Shown here: one piece after another, positions 33,301-46,413 of the stretch
Layout: every line of letters begins with the position of its first letter
Position numbering within the stretch: position 1 is the stretch's first letter
Assembly (NCBI GenBank): GCA_036023115.1
Contig: JAYKKT010000055.1
Coordinates: forward strand, 12,400,501-12,464,500
Source of the DNA: Brasenia schreberi
Taxonomy: Eukaryota; Streptophyta; Magnoliopsida; Nymphaeales; Cabombaceae
Reading direction: 5' to 3'
Length of the DNA stretch: 64,000 nucleotides
Program-made: the position numbers and the translations under genes
The notes under the pieces: model-generated
Databases searched by the model: none
What the model was told of the DNA's origin: nothing
Seen by the model: only the letters and a program-made list of their open reading frames with translations

Positions 33301-34067
33301 CTAATTACAAGCTTAAACCCACTTAATTAGGCTAACCCACATGATTAACCCCAAACTTGACACACAAGTCAAGCTTAATTACAACACACACTTGATCTTA
33401 TCCACCCCCACTCTCTCTCATGCCCATAATCCCACGTGAAATTCAAGTGGGCCCCACCTCCATTTATGAGAAGGTGATGTGGGCCATGGATATGGATATT
33501 GGATTGGATTTTTGAATCCAAATCCAAATCCAAGTCCATACATGGGTTTGGATTGGGATCTGGATATATATGGTCCAGATCCGATCCAAACTGAACTCTG
33601 ACTCCTTCGAGCTGTGTTCGAAATGAACGGTTTGTGCGGGGCCTGACAGCATCAGTGCTCCGTCTGCGTTGGGTCTTCGCCAACATGATCGTCCGCCTTT
33701 GTTTTCCCCTTCCGGAGATGACTTCAAATGATGTTTTGATGATAACATGGTCTTGGATGTTCGAGATCCTGAGAGTGTAGATTTGATACGAGAGTTGCTG
33801 TGCCGGGCTCGACATGTGCTCCGGTTTCGGGCTCTCCTTAGCTCTCCTGGTCCTGTCTGGATTAGGCCAAGCTGCTTCGAGGTTCCAAAACATGTTTTAA
33901 AAAGGTTTTAAAAGCCATATTGTATGTTTTCGAAATACAGAGTTTAAAACATATGTACAGGGTTGTCTGGAAGGCTCCTGGGTTTCTAGACCCAAAATGG
34001 CCCTTTGGGGCTGCTTTTACAAAACCAGATAGATTTGAGAAATTCATGGAATTTCGGGGTGTTTACA
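30356..34067 (-). mobile_element. Solo LTR J (A family), minus strand, inside C
   Basis: This LTR is 3712 bp, running on the minus strand from TGTAAACACC at 34067 to TCTACA at 30356. CTACC stands at 30351-30355 and 34068-34072, so the insertion is precise. It is the same family as A: TATA box (TTTATATA on plus, 32824-32831), GGAG/CTCC block (31905-31942) and the U5 fold (30430-30600). It has no internal domain, so it is a solo LTR within a solo LTR. Confidence 0.96.
30950..31770 (-). repeat. Eight leader repeats in solo LTR J
   Basis: Eight units of about 109 bp, each with AATAAGAGCGAAGGCTCAAT (minus strand: GAGC/GCTC hairpin) and CACACACGACATGAAAT. A has six of these units, so copy number has changed by two since the copies diverged. 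Confidence 0.9.
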
Positions 34068-34080
34068 CTACCTAAGTCCC

Positions 34081-34720
34081 GGCCTGCCCTAAAGGCAGGC
34101 CAACTACCTAAGAACCAGCCCAACCTTTGGTTGGTTTCCCTTTCCCATACACCTAAAATAGCCCGGCCAAAGGTGGCCGGGCTTTCCTTATTTTCACCAA
34201 GAGACTTGGCCTACCTTTTGGGAGGCCACCTAAATCTAAACACACTGTCAAACCAGGCCGTGTGTTCCCCCACCTTAACCAAAGACTTGGCCTGCCATAG
34301 GGCAGGCCACCTAGCTAAAAACCCACGACCTAACTTGGCCGTGTACCAGCCCCACAGCTGCCTTGGCCAACCCTAGGTAACCAGCCCCGGTTTCACCTTA
34401 AACCAAACTCGAGCCACCTTGGCTCGAGCCATCCTAGTCTAGACAAATACCTAACCTAGGACTAAGCCCCAACTCTACCCTAAACCAAGTTCACTCGAGC
34501 CACCTTTGGCTCGAGTCACACAAGCAAAAACTAAGGCCAAGGTTGTCCGAACCCTAGAGCAAGTCACTCCTACTCGAGCCACCTTGGCTTGAGTTTCACA
34601 AGACCAAAACCAAGGCCAAATGCTGGCCTAATCCTAAGTAAAAAACCATACCTAAACCCAAGGCCAAAGTTTGGCCGAATCCCACACAAAAACCCTATAA
34701 CTCGAGCCAAGGTGGCTCGA
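34081..34720 (+). repeat. Array of short perfect hairpins in LTR C
   Basis: Successive hairpins with different arms: GGCCTGCC/GGCAGGCC (34081-34101), AGCCCGGCC/GGCCGGGCT (34160-34183), a further GGCCTGCC/GGCAGGCC near 34290, and several CTCGAGCC/GGCTCGAG units (34409 to 34710). Loops are 4-6 nt. The equivalent array in H is at 52660-53380. The array lies in the predicted transcribed part of the LTR, between TATA box and TTGTAATAA block. Confidence 0.8.
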
Positions 34721-35952
34721 TTCTTACCTTGCCCAAACCGGCCCCTAGTAGACCCAAACCCATTATAGCTTACAGCTCTCGGAACTCCAAGTCTCTCCAA
34801 GCTCTCAAGCTCTCCGGCTTCGCTCCCATGTGCCCCAGACTCCATAAGAAGAAAGTGGATTCGCCTCTTGTACAATCCTAAGTCAAAAGGCTGGAAAGTG
34901 TAAGTCGTTTGATATATATCAAGTTTCTTTTCCATTCAATTAAATTCGTCATATGGGGTTGTAATAACGGAGCTTGTCTCCCCCCAGATATAATATATGT
35001 GCTTGATGCAAAACACACACACGTACACTCGAGCCTTTCCACTCTTATCTCCACACTTTCGCACACAAACGGGCCTCAACAGCCCATAGGATATAGCCCT
35101 ATTTATATACATTCAGCTGGGTTTTAAGGTTCAAGTCGTGTGAGTTGTCTTTCATTTTATACACTCAAAGCACTCACTCACATTGAGCTTTTCTGCTCTT
35201 ACATATATATACGTATTTCCCTTTCAGCTGGGTTTTAAATTTAAGTTGCGTGAGTTGCCTTTCAATTTATACACTCAAAGCACTCACTCACATTGAGCCT
35301 TCCCGCTCTTATATATATCTATATCTCCCTTCTGCTACGATTTACGGTTCAGTTGCGTGTGTTGCATTTCAATTTATACACAACACCCATGCACACATTG
35401 AGCCTTTCTGCTCTTAAGATATAGATATATTTAAATTTCTGCAATTTATATTCAAGTTGTGTGAGTTGCATTCAATTTGGGTTTTTCCTTCTACTAAGTC
35501 TTTAAATTTCGAGTTTTACATTCAAGTTGTGTGAGTTGCATTGCATACTCGCCATACTCGAGCTAGAGTAAATACCTGCATCGAAGAAACCGAAACAAAA
35601 CGTGCAAACACGCCTAAGTGGATAAAATCAAAAGACTTAGGGTCGCCCAAATAAAAAACTCGCCAAGTGCATGATTTCAAAAACACTTCCTTATTCAAAA
35701 AATCGAATTTGAGTTTAACTTGTTCAAACGAAGTCTCTAAGCATATAGACTGACCCTTGCGCGTCGGTGCAAGAAGGTCTGCGACGAAAAGATCCCGCTT
35801 GCCTGTATCGCCTTTCAAAAGTCAGATATTTCAAAACTACTTCGCTAGTTTGAGTAAGCCAGCTGGCATGCCCTAAAAGTGACGTAAGCACGAAAAGATT
35901 CGCTCCAGGCCTAAGAAACCCGGAGTCAAAGATTTTCCGTGTCTACAGCTGG

Positions 35953-36266
35953 GTTCAGCCAGGTCTTGGTCAGCCACCTTCCCTAACTCGAGCCACCTTG
36001 TTGCAGCCCACTCCCTAGCTCAAGCCACTTTGTTGTAGCCCTTAGTTGCAGTCGGTCCTTCAAGGTCAACCTTCCACCGTGGTGCAGTTTAAGGGGGGTT
36101 CGGCCAGGTGCAGCCAGTCCAAGGTGGGTCCAGCCAGGTGCAGTCGGTCCTTGGTCTTCCTTGGTTAACACAAAGCCTTTCACGTGAGCTCCAAGGTGCA
36201 GTCCACTTGAGTTTAGACACTAACCTTTGACCAAGCCTTCCACCTTTTGTTGACCTTCTTTAACTT
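35953..36266 (-). repeat. LTR E, middle piece
   Basis: This 314-bp piece lies between C's right TSD copy and D. It continues the C-rich part of LTR E (repeated GCCAGGTGCAGCC and similar). AACTT at 36262-36266 is the left copy of D's target duplication. No gene is seen. Confidence 0.8.
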
Positions 36267-39200
36267 TGTAAACACCCCGAAATCCCACGAATTTCTCAAA
36301 TAAAGCCTAGTTTTATAAAAGCAGCCCCAAAGGGCTATTTTGAGTCTGGAAACCCAAGAGCCTTCCAGGCAACCCTGTACAGATGTTTTTAACTTTTATA
36401 TGTTTTAAATATGTATAATATGTTTTAAAAATTGTTAAAATATGTTTTGGAACCCTACAAAGCAAGCTTGGCCTGATCAAAACAAGACCAGAAGAGCTAA
36501 AGAGAGCCCAGAACCGGAGCACATGTCAAGCCCGGCACAAAAACTCTCGTGTCGAATCCACCCCCAGGATCTCGAACGTCCAAGACCCTGTTATCAACAA
36601 AACATCACTTGAAATCATCTCCGAAAGGTGAAAACAGAAGCGGACGACCATGTTGGCGAAGACCCAACGCAGACGGAGTACTGATGCTGTCAGACCCCTC
36701 ACAAACCGTTCATTTCGAACACAGCTTGAAGGAGTCAGAATTCAGTTTGGGTTGGATTTGGACCATATATATCCAGATCCCAATCCAAACCTATGTGTGG
36801 ATTTGGATTTGGGTTTGGATCCAGAGATCCAATCCAATATCCACATCCATGGCCCACATCACCTTCTCATAAATGGAGGTGGGGCCCACTTGAAATTCAC
36901 ATGGGATTATGGGCATGAGAGAGAGTGGGGGAGGATAAGATTTGAGGGTTAATTGTAATTAAGCTTGACTTGTGTGTCAAGTTTGGGGTTTAATCAAGTG
37001 GGTTAGCCTAATTAGCATGGGTTTAAGCTTGTATTAGCCAAAACCTAACCTAGGGCTGCACCAACATGATGCAGTAAGGTCTATGGGTCATGCAAAGGGA
37101 GCTTCCTAACCCAATCCTAAGTAAAAAACCCTAATCCTAGCCTTTTACCCTAATCCCGTCATAAACCTAGCCTAATCACTAAACCTAGCTTAATTTCCTT
37201 AAACCTAACCTAATCCTAGCCTAATCACCTAACCCACCTCACTAAACCTCACCCCAAAACCAACCCACCTAGCTAAGCCGTAAACCCCTAAACCACCCCA
37301 CCTAAACCTAGCACACCATATCCCTAAAACCCCTTTAACCAAAATATCTAGCCCCTCCTCAAAACCAGCCCACCTTATCACCACACCACAACCACCTTAC
37401 CACCCTCCAAATACCAGCCCCAACCGCCATCTCCAAAGCTATAAAACCCCCCGCCTAGTGGGCGGGTTTTTCAAGTTTTTCCACCTTGAGCCAGCCGACC
37501 TTGGCCAATCTCCTTCCAGCCGAGCCTTCCACCTCGCTCCACCTGCACCACCACACCTTGGCCAGCTCCACCTCATGTCACCACTGCCCCCCAGCTTGCT
37601 CCATTGCACGTTGCCATCACTTCCACCCTGCCGAACTCCATCCACTTCAATCACCCGGTTGCTCTTCTTCCTTGGACACCAACTCCTTACCAGCCGGTTA
37701 GTATCTCAACCCAACTTTATCTCCTCTTCACTCCCCCTCCACTCTCAACCGCCCATACCACCACTCCACCTCTCCATCATAGCCACCCGCCACCCTTACC
37801 CAGTCGGCCAGACATAACCCTTTCAAAACCCGGCTCTCTACCTTCTCCCCTAGTGATATCCGGCCACCTTCCACCTTGCTCCCTAGGACCTGCCCCTTCC
37901 AACTCTTAGTCATCCACTAACCCCACCTTCCACCACACCCTAGTTAGCTCCCTTCCCATCCATAACATCCCCACTACCCCAGCCGACCACCACAAAAATT
38001 CCCCTAGTCGGCCACCCCAACCGACTGTACCAAACCCATTCGGTAGCCACCCCATTTTCCTTAGGCATTCCCTTAGGCTCCCCTTAGCGCCACCTTTCCT
38101 AACACCACACTATCCCTTTGTGACCCTCCTTAGTCGCCTTAGCCCAAAGCACCAAGGCAGCACACTCCTAGCAGCCGGTCAGGTTCAAGGCGCCCTTCCC
38201 ATGCACCCAAGTCACCCGGCCAGCATCTCCCCTTGCCGTTCCATTCCGAGGAGCTCCCTCTTGCAGCCCAAGGCGAAGCCAAGCCCACCCTCAAGCAAGT
38301 CACCTCCGAACCAGCTATAAGTAAGTGCCTAACTCAGTCCTTAGTTGTAGACTTGCTTAAATTAAATTTGATACGGGGTTGTAATAACGGAGCATAGTCT
38401 CCCTTCACTTGTAATAACGTGGCTTGGCACACCCACACACACGTGCACTTGAGCCTACCTCGCTCTTAGTTGTGCACGATTTTGAACACACACGGGCCTA
38501 ATCAGCCCCTTTAGATATAAGTTATGTATATACCTTAAGTTGCGTAGGGTTTTGTTGGAGTTGGGTGTGTTGTCTTTAAATTCTCGCACTCACACACATT
38601 GAGCTTCCGCTCCTATTTGCAAGACCCAAGTAAGGGCCGTGTGATACTATCCTTGGGTTTAATTTCATGTCGTGTGTGTAGTACTTCAATTCTAGCACTC
38701 ACACACATTGAGCTTTCGCTCTTATTCCCAAGACCTTAGTTAAGGCCATATTGCAATTTCTATTTGGGTTTAATTTCATGTTGTGTGCGTAGTACTTCAA
38801 TTCAAGCACTCACACACATTGAGCTTTCGCTCTTATTCCTAAGACCTTAGTTAAGGCCATATTGCAATTTATATTTGGGTTTCATTTGAAGTCGTGTGTG
38901 TTGTCTTTACATTTTCGCACGCACCCACATTGAGCCTTCGCTCTTATTTGTAAGACCCAAGTAAGGGCTCATATATACTATATACATATTTCCCTTTTGG
39001 CTATGTCTTTTCAATTTGGGTTTTAAGGTTCAGCTGTGTGCGTAGTCTTTCAATATATACACGACACACACTTGCACAATTGAGCCTTTCCGCTCTTAAG
39101 ATATAGCCATATTTCCCTTTTGCAATTTCCCTTCGGCATTGTCTTTTAAATTCGGGTTTTCCCTTTGGAGTAGCGTGAGTTTGCATTGCATATACGCCAT

Positions 39201-39655
39201 ACCACGAGTTAGGACGCATATTGCATCAAAGCAAACCCCATACTCCCGCTCAAAATCACCACATCTTAGTGGAGTGTTCATAACACACACCTAGGTAGCC
39301 CCAAAGAGGGATAAAAAGAAAGACTTACGTATGTGCAAATCCACGTGATCTAAAATCTGAAACCATACCAAAAGACCCGAATCAAACACCTTTAACCACT
39401 TTCGTAAGTTCTTACACTCCAAAACTCGATTTTAAAAGCGTACAGACTGACCCTTGTGCATCGGTGTAAGAAGGTCTACGACGACAAGAGCTTGCTTGCT
39501 CACAGTCGCCACGTTAGAAGTCAGGTTCTAGAATATATCTTCGCTAGCTTAGGTAAGCTAGCTGGCATGCCCTATTTGTTTAAATAGGACTTAGACACAC
39601 GAAAAGGTTCGCTTCAGGCCTAAGAACCAGGAAGCAGGAATTTTCTGCGTCTACA
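36267..39655 (+). repeat. Element D 5' LTR
   Basis: 3389 bp, TG...CA. TATA box TATAAAA at 37440-37446 with CCCGCC/GGCGGG just after it, TTGTAATAA block at 38376-38418 (GGAG 38389-38392, CTCC 38399-38402), about four leader repeats (38570-39000) and U5 fold near 39442-39570. The CCTAA-rich block is about 75 bp shorter than in the 3' LTR, so one repeat unit has been lost here. Its first U5 stem uses CTTGT/GTAAG (G-U pairs) where others have CTTGC/GCAAG. Confidence 0.94.
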
Positions 39656-39661
39656 GCAGTT

Positions 39662-39679
39662 TGGCACGCCCGGTGGGAC
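39662..39679 (+). other. Primer binding site of element D
   Basis: TGGCACGCCCGGTGGGAC, 6 nt after the LTR end. It is the majority form of the site among the elements of this window. Confidence 0.87.
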
Positions 39680-39797
39680 GTGAGTCTTTTAAAGTCGAGT
39701 TACTCTAGGAAACTTACGAAAAGATTTTCAAAGAGGTATTGTTTTAACTTTTTTCTTCTTTACTTGTACTTAGGAATTTTGAAAAAGGCTTGAAAGC

Positions 39798-41147
39798 ATG
39801 TCAAAATCCAACCCAAGTGAAGTGTCGAGCCAATGCTCATACACTTCAAGTTCTCACTCTAGGAGGATTTTGAAAAACAAGATCAAACTAGACGAGATAG
39901 AGGACTTGAGAAGGGAATTCGAGGCCAAAATCGATGCTCTCAGCTAAGAGGCTGAAGTAGGCGATTCATGTTCATCGAATGGTGAACAAAAGGCCAAAAG
40001 AAAATTTGAAAAACCTCGCAAGCACAAAGAGGCCTCCATAATGGAAGGCAACCAATACCATGAGTCCTTCACACAAAAGGACCGTAAAGCCCTACAGCAG
40101 CTGCTGAAAGGGCAAAATAAAGAGAAAAGGAATTACGCCCTATCTGATTTCCTTCCTATGGATTACGAAACAGACAGTGACGATGAAATACCGAACTTCC
40201 ATCGGTATGATGGCATGGGAGACCCTAGGTCTCACTTGCAACTTTTCTCGCGTCGAGCCCATAAGAAGAAAAAGGATTCGATGAAATGGGTGTATTGGTT
40301 CCCTTTATCCCTTAAAGGCACAGCTGCCAAATGGCTGGCTTCCTACGACTTAAGCCAGTTCTCTACTTTTGAAGAGTTAGCGAACTGCTTCATGCAAAGA
40401 TTTGCACACAACGTAGAAGTCACGCCGACTCTGAACACTTTAAGGGATACGAAGCAAGGCATGAATGAAGACGTACATGCCTTCATTATATGATGGAGGT
40501 CACTTTTGGGCCAAGTGCGAGAGCCCATATCCGAAGGATGCGCAGTCATGCTCATCCTGGATAATTTCAAAAGCGAGTTAAAAACCCTTCTCTCGCTCCA
40601 TGAGATCTCAACTTTCCATAAGTTGATCAAAAAAGCATCCATTTTCGAAACAAACTTGAAAAAGGGGATATACGATCACTTATGGAAAGGAAGTGCTGTT
40701 TCTAAAACCCGCTTGGAAAAGCCCATCATTTATGGGCTACCTACGATGGACAAAGGGGCAAAGCCCCATAAAATCGCCAATGTCTGGGTGGATCCAGGCG
40801 TGGCAGGCACTTCCAAAAATTTTGAAAAGCTAGAAAATAAAAGGGAGCGAAATTTTCAAAAACCAAATGAAAAACGGGAGTACACTCCGCTGGGGCAACC
40901 TGTGTCGGAGGTCCTAGACCTCCTACTTGCCCAAAGCATGATAGAACTTCTCGAAATCCACGGGGGAGTCACTTCCAAAGGGGAATATTTAAATCAATTT
41001 TGTAAATATCATCTGCTCAAAGGCCATGATACCAAACGTTGTTTCTCCCTTTTAAATAAAATCGAGAACTTGATAGCGGAGGGTCGGCTCCAGGTCACTG
41101 CGGAACCTGAGCCACCTCAAGCTATCTTCAAAGAACCCTTTCCCTAG
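39798..41147 (+). pseudogene. D gag, broken
   Basis: The start is ATG 39798 (MSKSNPSEVSSQ), with a pyrimidine-rich tract ending in AG at 39772-39773 upstream. The stretch 40041-40493 is open and holds the gag core, including FHRYDGMGDPRSH, WVYWFPLSLKGTAAKW and LANCFMQRF. Breaks: TAA in SQEAEVG near 39945, TGA in place of Arg before WRSLLGQ (40491) and TAG near the end (41145). The zinc-knuckle-like FCKYHLLKGHDTKRC is at about 41001-41045. D keeps the Trp codons that became stops in A. Confidence 0.9.
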
Positions 41148-42665
41148 CATGCCAGTAGCAGTGGAAAAGGAAAGGAGGTATGTACCCTCACATTTTCAAA
41201 GGAACTAGTGCAAAAATCTGAGTCTGGTCGACCCACATGTGCGGCCATTATTGTACTGTACAAGAAGCCCGCCCAAGTCGTCATCTGGGGACCACCAAAA
41301 GCTGAATCCCCGGCTAAACCAGTTTTGAAACTTCAAGGTGCTCCTCAACTCATACTTAGAGCCAATTCTAGTGCGAACCCTAGGCTGGTCGTGGGGGAAG
41401 TGACTAGATCCGGGAGGATCTATCAACCCCCGCACCTACAAAGTGCTAAAAAGGTGGTCAGCGTGCCTGACCCCTCAAAAGCATGTATTCCTGGAGTTCT
41501 ACCAAAAGCAGACAAGGGGAAAGTCATCCTAAATCCTTATGATTTCGAAAACCACCTTTCAAAGATTCCTATCCACATGTCCATCCTAGAGCTTATACAA
41601 ACTTCGCCTAGGCATAGACTCATGCTAGAGAAAATTCTAGAAAGAGCCAAGGTTGATTCGAACATAAGTCCGGAATCCCTATCTGACCAAGTGGCACTAA
41701 TAGGATCAAAATCGCCCATCACTTTCTCGGAAGATGATGTAGATAGACCCTACGAGTCCCATAACCAGGCCCTGCATATTGAGATGGTTTTGAATAACCA
41801 CTCTCTGGACAGGTGCCTAGTCGATGGGGGAGGAGGGCTCAACATCCTTCCACTTCATGTGGCGTACCAAATCGGAGTCACCTTGACTTCTGTGAACCCA
41901 AGCCCCATCGTTATCACTGGATACGATAGGAATGCATCTAGGCCTTTAGGATCGATCGAACTCCCGATGAAAACGCGAGGGATCACACACACGGGGGTGT
42001 TCCATGTCATGGACATCCACCCCCATTATAACCTATTGCTGGGAAGGCCCTGGATACACAATTTGTGCGTTGTGCCATCCACCTTCCACAGGTGTGTCAA
42101 GATCCCTTTCAGGGACCAGGTCATAGTGATCCTAGGTGAGAGTCACCCACAGCTTCAGGGGATCATAAACTCCTCTTGTTTGTGGAGCTCCCAGGCCCAT
42201 GAGGCTAACCTAGGGCAGACTGTGATTGAGCTGCCAAGGCTCGTATTAAACAACCCTAGGAAGGTTGTATATGTGAAGGGGTCGCCCAAAGCAGGCCCCC
42301 TCCTGATCTTAACCCTTGGAAGACCCAAGCATCCCCTATTTCCAAAACCCCTGGACAAAAGGCCACACGAGCACGATATGGACGACAGCAAGTTCCAGGA
42401 CCATAATCTTTATCAAAAATTTTCAAAAAATAAAAAATCGTGGAACATGTTGTTAAATATGGGCTACACGCCCTACTAAAGTCTAGGGGCACAAAACCAG
42501 GGTCTCCTAGAGCCCATCCTTCCTAGGGCCAATCCAAGCCGATACAGGATCGGCTATACTCCCAAAATACTGCCAGAGCCACCCCCTGTGACCACCTGGG
42601 TCAAGGGTGCCTTGGAGCCTATCCTAGAAGAAACCTACGATTTGGACCTCCTATTCCGAGTCTAA
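41148..42665 (+). pseudogene. D linker and aspartic protease, largely open
   Basis: From 41208 to 42479 the frame is open for 423 codons: linker with VVGEVTRSGRIYQPP, KVDSNISPESLS, the protease block LVDGGGGLNILPLHVAY (Asp codon 41823-41825, residue 206 of this stretch), LLLGRPWIHN, then PLFPKPLDKRPHEHDMDD and FSKNKKSWNMLLNMGYTPY. A TAA at 42477 (Lys or Glu in relatives) interrupts the tail, which then runs to the normal gag-pro stop at 42663. This is the best protease copy in the window. Confidence 0.9.
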
Positions 42666-42696
42666 CCCGTAGTGTTTTCACTTTGTAGGTATAATG
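42663..42696 (+). other. D gag-pro/pol junction with candidate 3' splice site
   Basis: TAA (42663-42665) closes gag-pro, and TAG (42670-42672) closes the pol frame. TTTTCACTTTGTAG then ends at 42688, and the pol ATG is at 42694. The layout is that of A, base for base apart from single substitutions. Confidence 0.5.
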
Positions 42697-44701
42697 GAAG
42701 ATCCCTTTCACAAAAATACAAAAACATTTGGAAAACTTAAAATAAAAAAAATTGAAAAAGAGGAAAAACCAAAAACAATGGAAAAACAAAAACTCGAAAA
42801 TAGAGTGCTTTGTATAGTTCCTAAGGTTCTTGTTTTACAAAAACCCAAAAAAATCAAAAATCTAGAAAATACCAAAAAGATTTTGTATATAGATGCTCCT
42901 AGTAGGTCTTTGGAAAAAGAAAAGGATTTTGAAAGGAACGTCATCTGCATAGCCAGACCAAAAATTTCGAAATCAATTGAAAATCCGAGTACAAAACCAG
43001 GTCTTTGTGAAAATCACGCATCAAATTCCCTCGGGTCTATAACCCACGAGAATGATCGAAGCCCAGAAGTGGATCCCCTTGAGGAAGATCCCACTTTTGA
43101 GCTCTCAGAATTTCATAGAGGTGAACCTAGGGGATGATTTCAATCCCAAAACCATCAAAATAGGGGCATGCTTGCATGAACATGAAAGATCAGCATTCAT
43201 TGCATTTCTACGAACCTATTTAGATGTGTTTGCATGGATGTATGAAGACATGCCGGGTATAGACCCTAGCATTGTTGAACATCGTCTTCCCTTAGATGCG
43301 GATGTAAAACCCATAAAGCAGAAGCTTAGGAAAATACACCCGAATGTACACACGCAAGTCAAAGAGGGTTTAGAAGATCTGTTAAAAGCCGGATTTATAA
43401 AACCCATTGCGTATTCTGATTGGTTGTCAAACATCATTGTAGTTCGAAAACCCAATGGGAAAATTCGAATATGCATCGATTTCAGAAACCTAAATAAAGC
43501 CACTCCAAAGGATAATTATCCTTTACCAAACATAGATTTGATAGTCGATAGTACTGCAAATCATGAAATGTTTTCGTTTATGGATGGCTATTCAGGCTAT
43601 AATCAAATCAAACTAAGTCCACGAGATCAGGGTAAGACCGCCTTCACAACCCCATGGGGCACGTACTGCTATACAGTCATGCCCTTTGGTTTGAAAAATA
43701 TCGGCACGACATACCAGAGAGCCATGACTACGATCTTTCATGATCAAATTCATGAGCTCGTAGAAGTGTATGTAGATGATCTCTTGGCGAAATCCAAAAC
43801 CTGATGCACTCATATTGAATGTTTGCAAAAGATTTTCGAAAGGCTTAGGCTTTACAAAGTAAAGCTAAACCCTCAAAAATGTGTATTCGGGGTAGAATCA
43901 GGGAAGCTTCTAGGCTTTATGGTGAGCCAAAGGGGTATAGAAGTCGACCCCTCTAAGTGTCGAGCTATCATAGACATGGCTCCACCCTCCAATCTCACCC
44001 AAATCCGTAGCCTCCAGGGTCGATTACAGTCCGTTCGCCGATTCATATCAAATCTGGCGACTAGATGCGAACCCTTCAACAAACTGTTGAGGAAGGGCAC
44101 GGAATTCTTATGGGATGACGACTGCCAGAAGTCCTTCGAGAGACTAAAGGCATACTTGGTTAATCCCCCAGTTTTGAATCCTCCGAAGCAAGGAAAACCA
44201 CTTTTACTCTACATCTCCGTGCATGCGAATGCTTTAGGAGCCCTACTGGCTCAATATGAGGATGACACCCACAAGGAGTATGCCATCTACTATATTTCGA
44301 AAGCTCTCTTGGCTTATGAACGAAATTATCAAGCCATGGAGAAGACGTGCTTGGCCCTAGTCTGGGCCTGCCAGAAATTCAAACACTATTTCCTAGATCA
44401 TGAGATCTGGATAGTGTCCAAGCTTGATCCAATCAAGCACTTGTTCGAAAAACCCATTCTCACGGGTAGATTGGGCAAATGGCAACTCCTTCTAATGGAG
44501 TATGACCTGAAATACCATCACCAGATCTCCATTAAGGGGCAAGCCCTGGCAGATTACGTGGTTGAGTTCTCCCTAGAGGACGCCTATCCCACACTTGATG
44601 AAATGCCTGATGAAGGCATATTACAAAACCATTTCCAAAACCACATTTTGGCAAACAATTTCGAAAACCAAGTGTGGAAGATGCACTTCGATGGGGCATA
44701 A
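42694..44701 (+). pseudogene. D pol: N-terminal region, RT and RNase H, broken
   Basis: The Lys-rich leader begins MEDPFHKNTKTFGKL. A 50-bp deletion near 43117, between two copies of ATTTCATA that are still present in A (9537 and 9587), shifts the frame. RT is open from 43052 to 43804 with FTTPWGTYCYTVMPFGL and YVDD; there an Arg codon has become TGA. From 43823 the frame is open through the first RNase H to WKMHFDGA, where TAA at 44699 replaces the Arg codon kept in A. Confidence 0.9.
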
Positions 44702-46413
44702 AACCAACGAGGGGCTGGTGCTGGGGTCATCCTCATCTCCCCTGAAAAGGGCGAGATTCCCATAGCAGTCCGCCTAGATTTCGAATGTTCCAACAACGTA
44801 GCTGAGTATGAAGCACTCATACAAGGCTTAAGAATTTTGAAAACTCTAGGGGCATCATGCATTGAGGTCTTTGGAGATTCGCTCCCTGTTATAAACCAGG
44901 TTTTGAAAATTTGGCAAGTACGTAATGAAAAACTACTTCCATATCACGAGTTGGCCACTCGATTGGTTAAGTCGTTCCAATCGTGCAAACTCACACACGT
45001 AGGAAGAGAGGACAATGGCATCGCCGATGCCCTCTCCTCCTTAGGTTCAGCCCTAAAGGTCGGTCCCATCTCAAGGACTCGATCTTTAGAAATATGGCAT
45101 GTGCCCAACCCATCCACACACGATTTAGATATTTGCCAAAATAACCCAGAGTCTATTAAAAACCCTGGTTTTATGACATCAAACAATTTCTAGAAAATGG
45201 GGGATTCACCGAGGATGCCACATCCAAAGATAAGGCATTCATCCGTAAGATTTCGACCCGATACACCATTCTGGGTGGGGTTTTGTACAAAAAAAGTTTT
45301 ACCGGCATCCTACTTAGGTGTATCGATCTCGAGGAGGCTAGGATAGTGATGCATGAGTTCCACGATGGAGAATGTGGAGGTCATGTTAATGCCAACATGA
45401 TGGCAATGAAAATACTTAGAGGGGGCTATTTTTGGTCCACCCTGAAAAAGGATTGCCACGATCATGTTAGGAAGTGTCATCCATGTCAAGTGCATGGGCA
45501 CGCCATTCATATCCCCTCATCTGCATTGCATTCCGTGGTTAGCCCCTAGCCATTCACCATGTGGGCGTTTGATATCATAGGCCTGATATTTCCAAAAGCC
45601 TCGAATGGGCGTTGATTCATTTTAGCAGCTACGGAATATTTCTCCAAGTGGGTGGAAGCCATTTCCCTAACCAACGTGCTGGGGCAACATGTGGTGGCTT
45701 TCATTAGGAGGAATATCTTGGCTCGATTTGGGGTTCCACGAGACCTTGTGTCTGATAATGACACCCCATTCAAGAACGAGCGGATGGTTAAGTTGTGCAA
45801 CACGTATGGCATAACTCACCACTTCTCTTCGCCCTACTACCCTCAAGGCAACGGCTAAGATGAAGCCACAAACAAGACTCTCATTAGTATAATTGAGAAA
45901 ACCTTAGAGAAGGGTAGGACGTGGCACGAGAAGCTGGATGAAGCCTTATGGGCTTATAGGACTTCCATTCAGACTCCCACGAATGCCACACCATTCGAAT
46001 TGGTCTATGGCACAAACGCCATTCTTCCCATTCATACTCAACTGCATTCATTCCATACATCCATAGCACTCGACCTCCCCCTAGAGATGCTTCAGCATGC
46101 TAGGATGGCCGAACTAGATTTGCTAGATGAGAGGTGACTCCTTGCCATGGATCATGCTCGTGCATACCGGCAAAGGATAGCCCGACAGTATGGCAAACAC
46201 ATGAGACCTCGCCACTTTGAAGTGGGAGATCTGGTTTTAAAAATCATCCATTATCGTGGCCCACATCCCCTTGGAAAGTGATGCCCCAAGTGGGATGGAC
46301 CCTATGTTGTACGTGCAACTACCACGAACAACTCATATTGGTTGATCGATGTAGAAGGTAGGAATTTAGCAGATCCTAACAATATTCAATACTGAAAGAA
46401 GTATTATGTGTAG
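44702..46413 (+). pseudogene. D pol: archaeal-type RNase H and integrase, broken
   Basis: RNase H motifs GDS and GIADALSS, then the zinc domain (VMHEFHDGECGGHVNAN, CHPC) and integrase core blocks DNDTPFKNERM and WAYRTSIQTPTNATPFEL. The second catalytic block reads SDNDTP where A has SDNGTP. Breaks: frameshift near 45160, TAG at 45547 and TGA at 45613 in the first-Asp block, TAA at 45856 in NGQAE, and further TGA codons toward the C end. The C-terminal domain ends at 46411-46413. Confidence 0.88.

Larger units (their letters stand above)
28979..35947 (+). mobile_element. Solo LTR C (H family), interrupted by solo LTR J
   Basis: TGTAAACACCCCGAATTTTCC starts at 28979 (19 nt are diagnostic) and GTCTACA ends at 35947. 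GCTGG is present at 28974-28978 and 35948-35952. With J and one CTACC copy removed the LTR is 3252 bp. No PBS or gene follows, so it is a solo LTR left by recombination between the two LTRs of an element. It has a TATA box at 29775-29782, the hairpin array after 34080, the TTGTAATAA block at 34955-34995 and the U5 fold near 35748-35870. It is the most complete LTR of the H family here. Confidence 0.95.
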
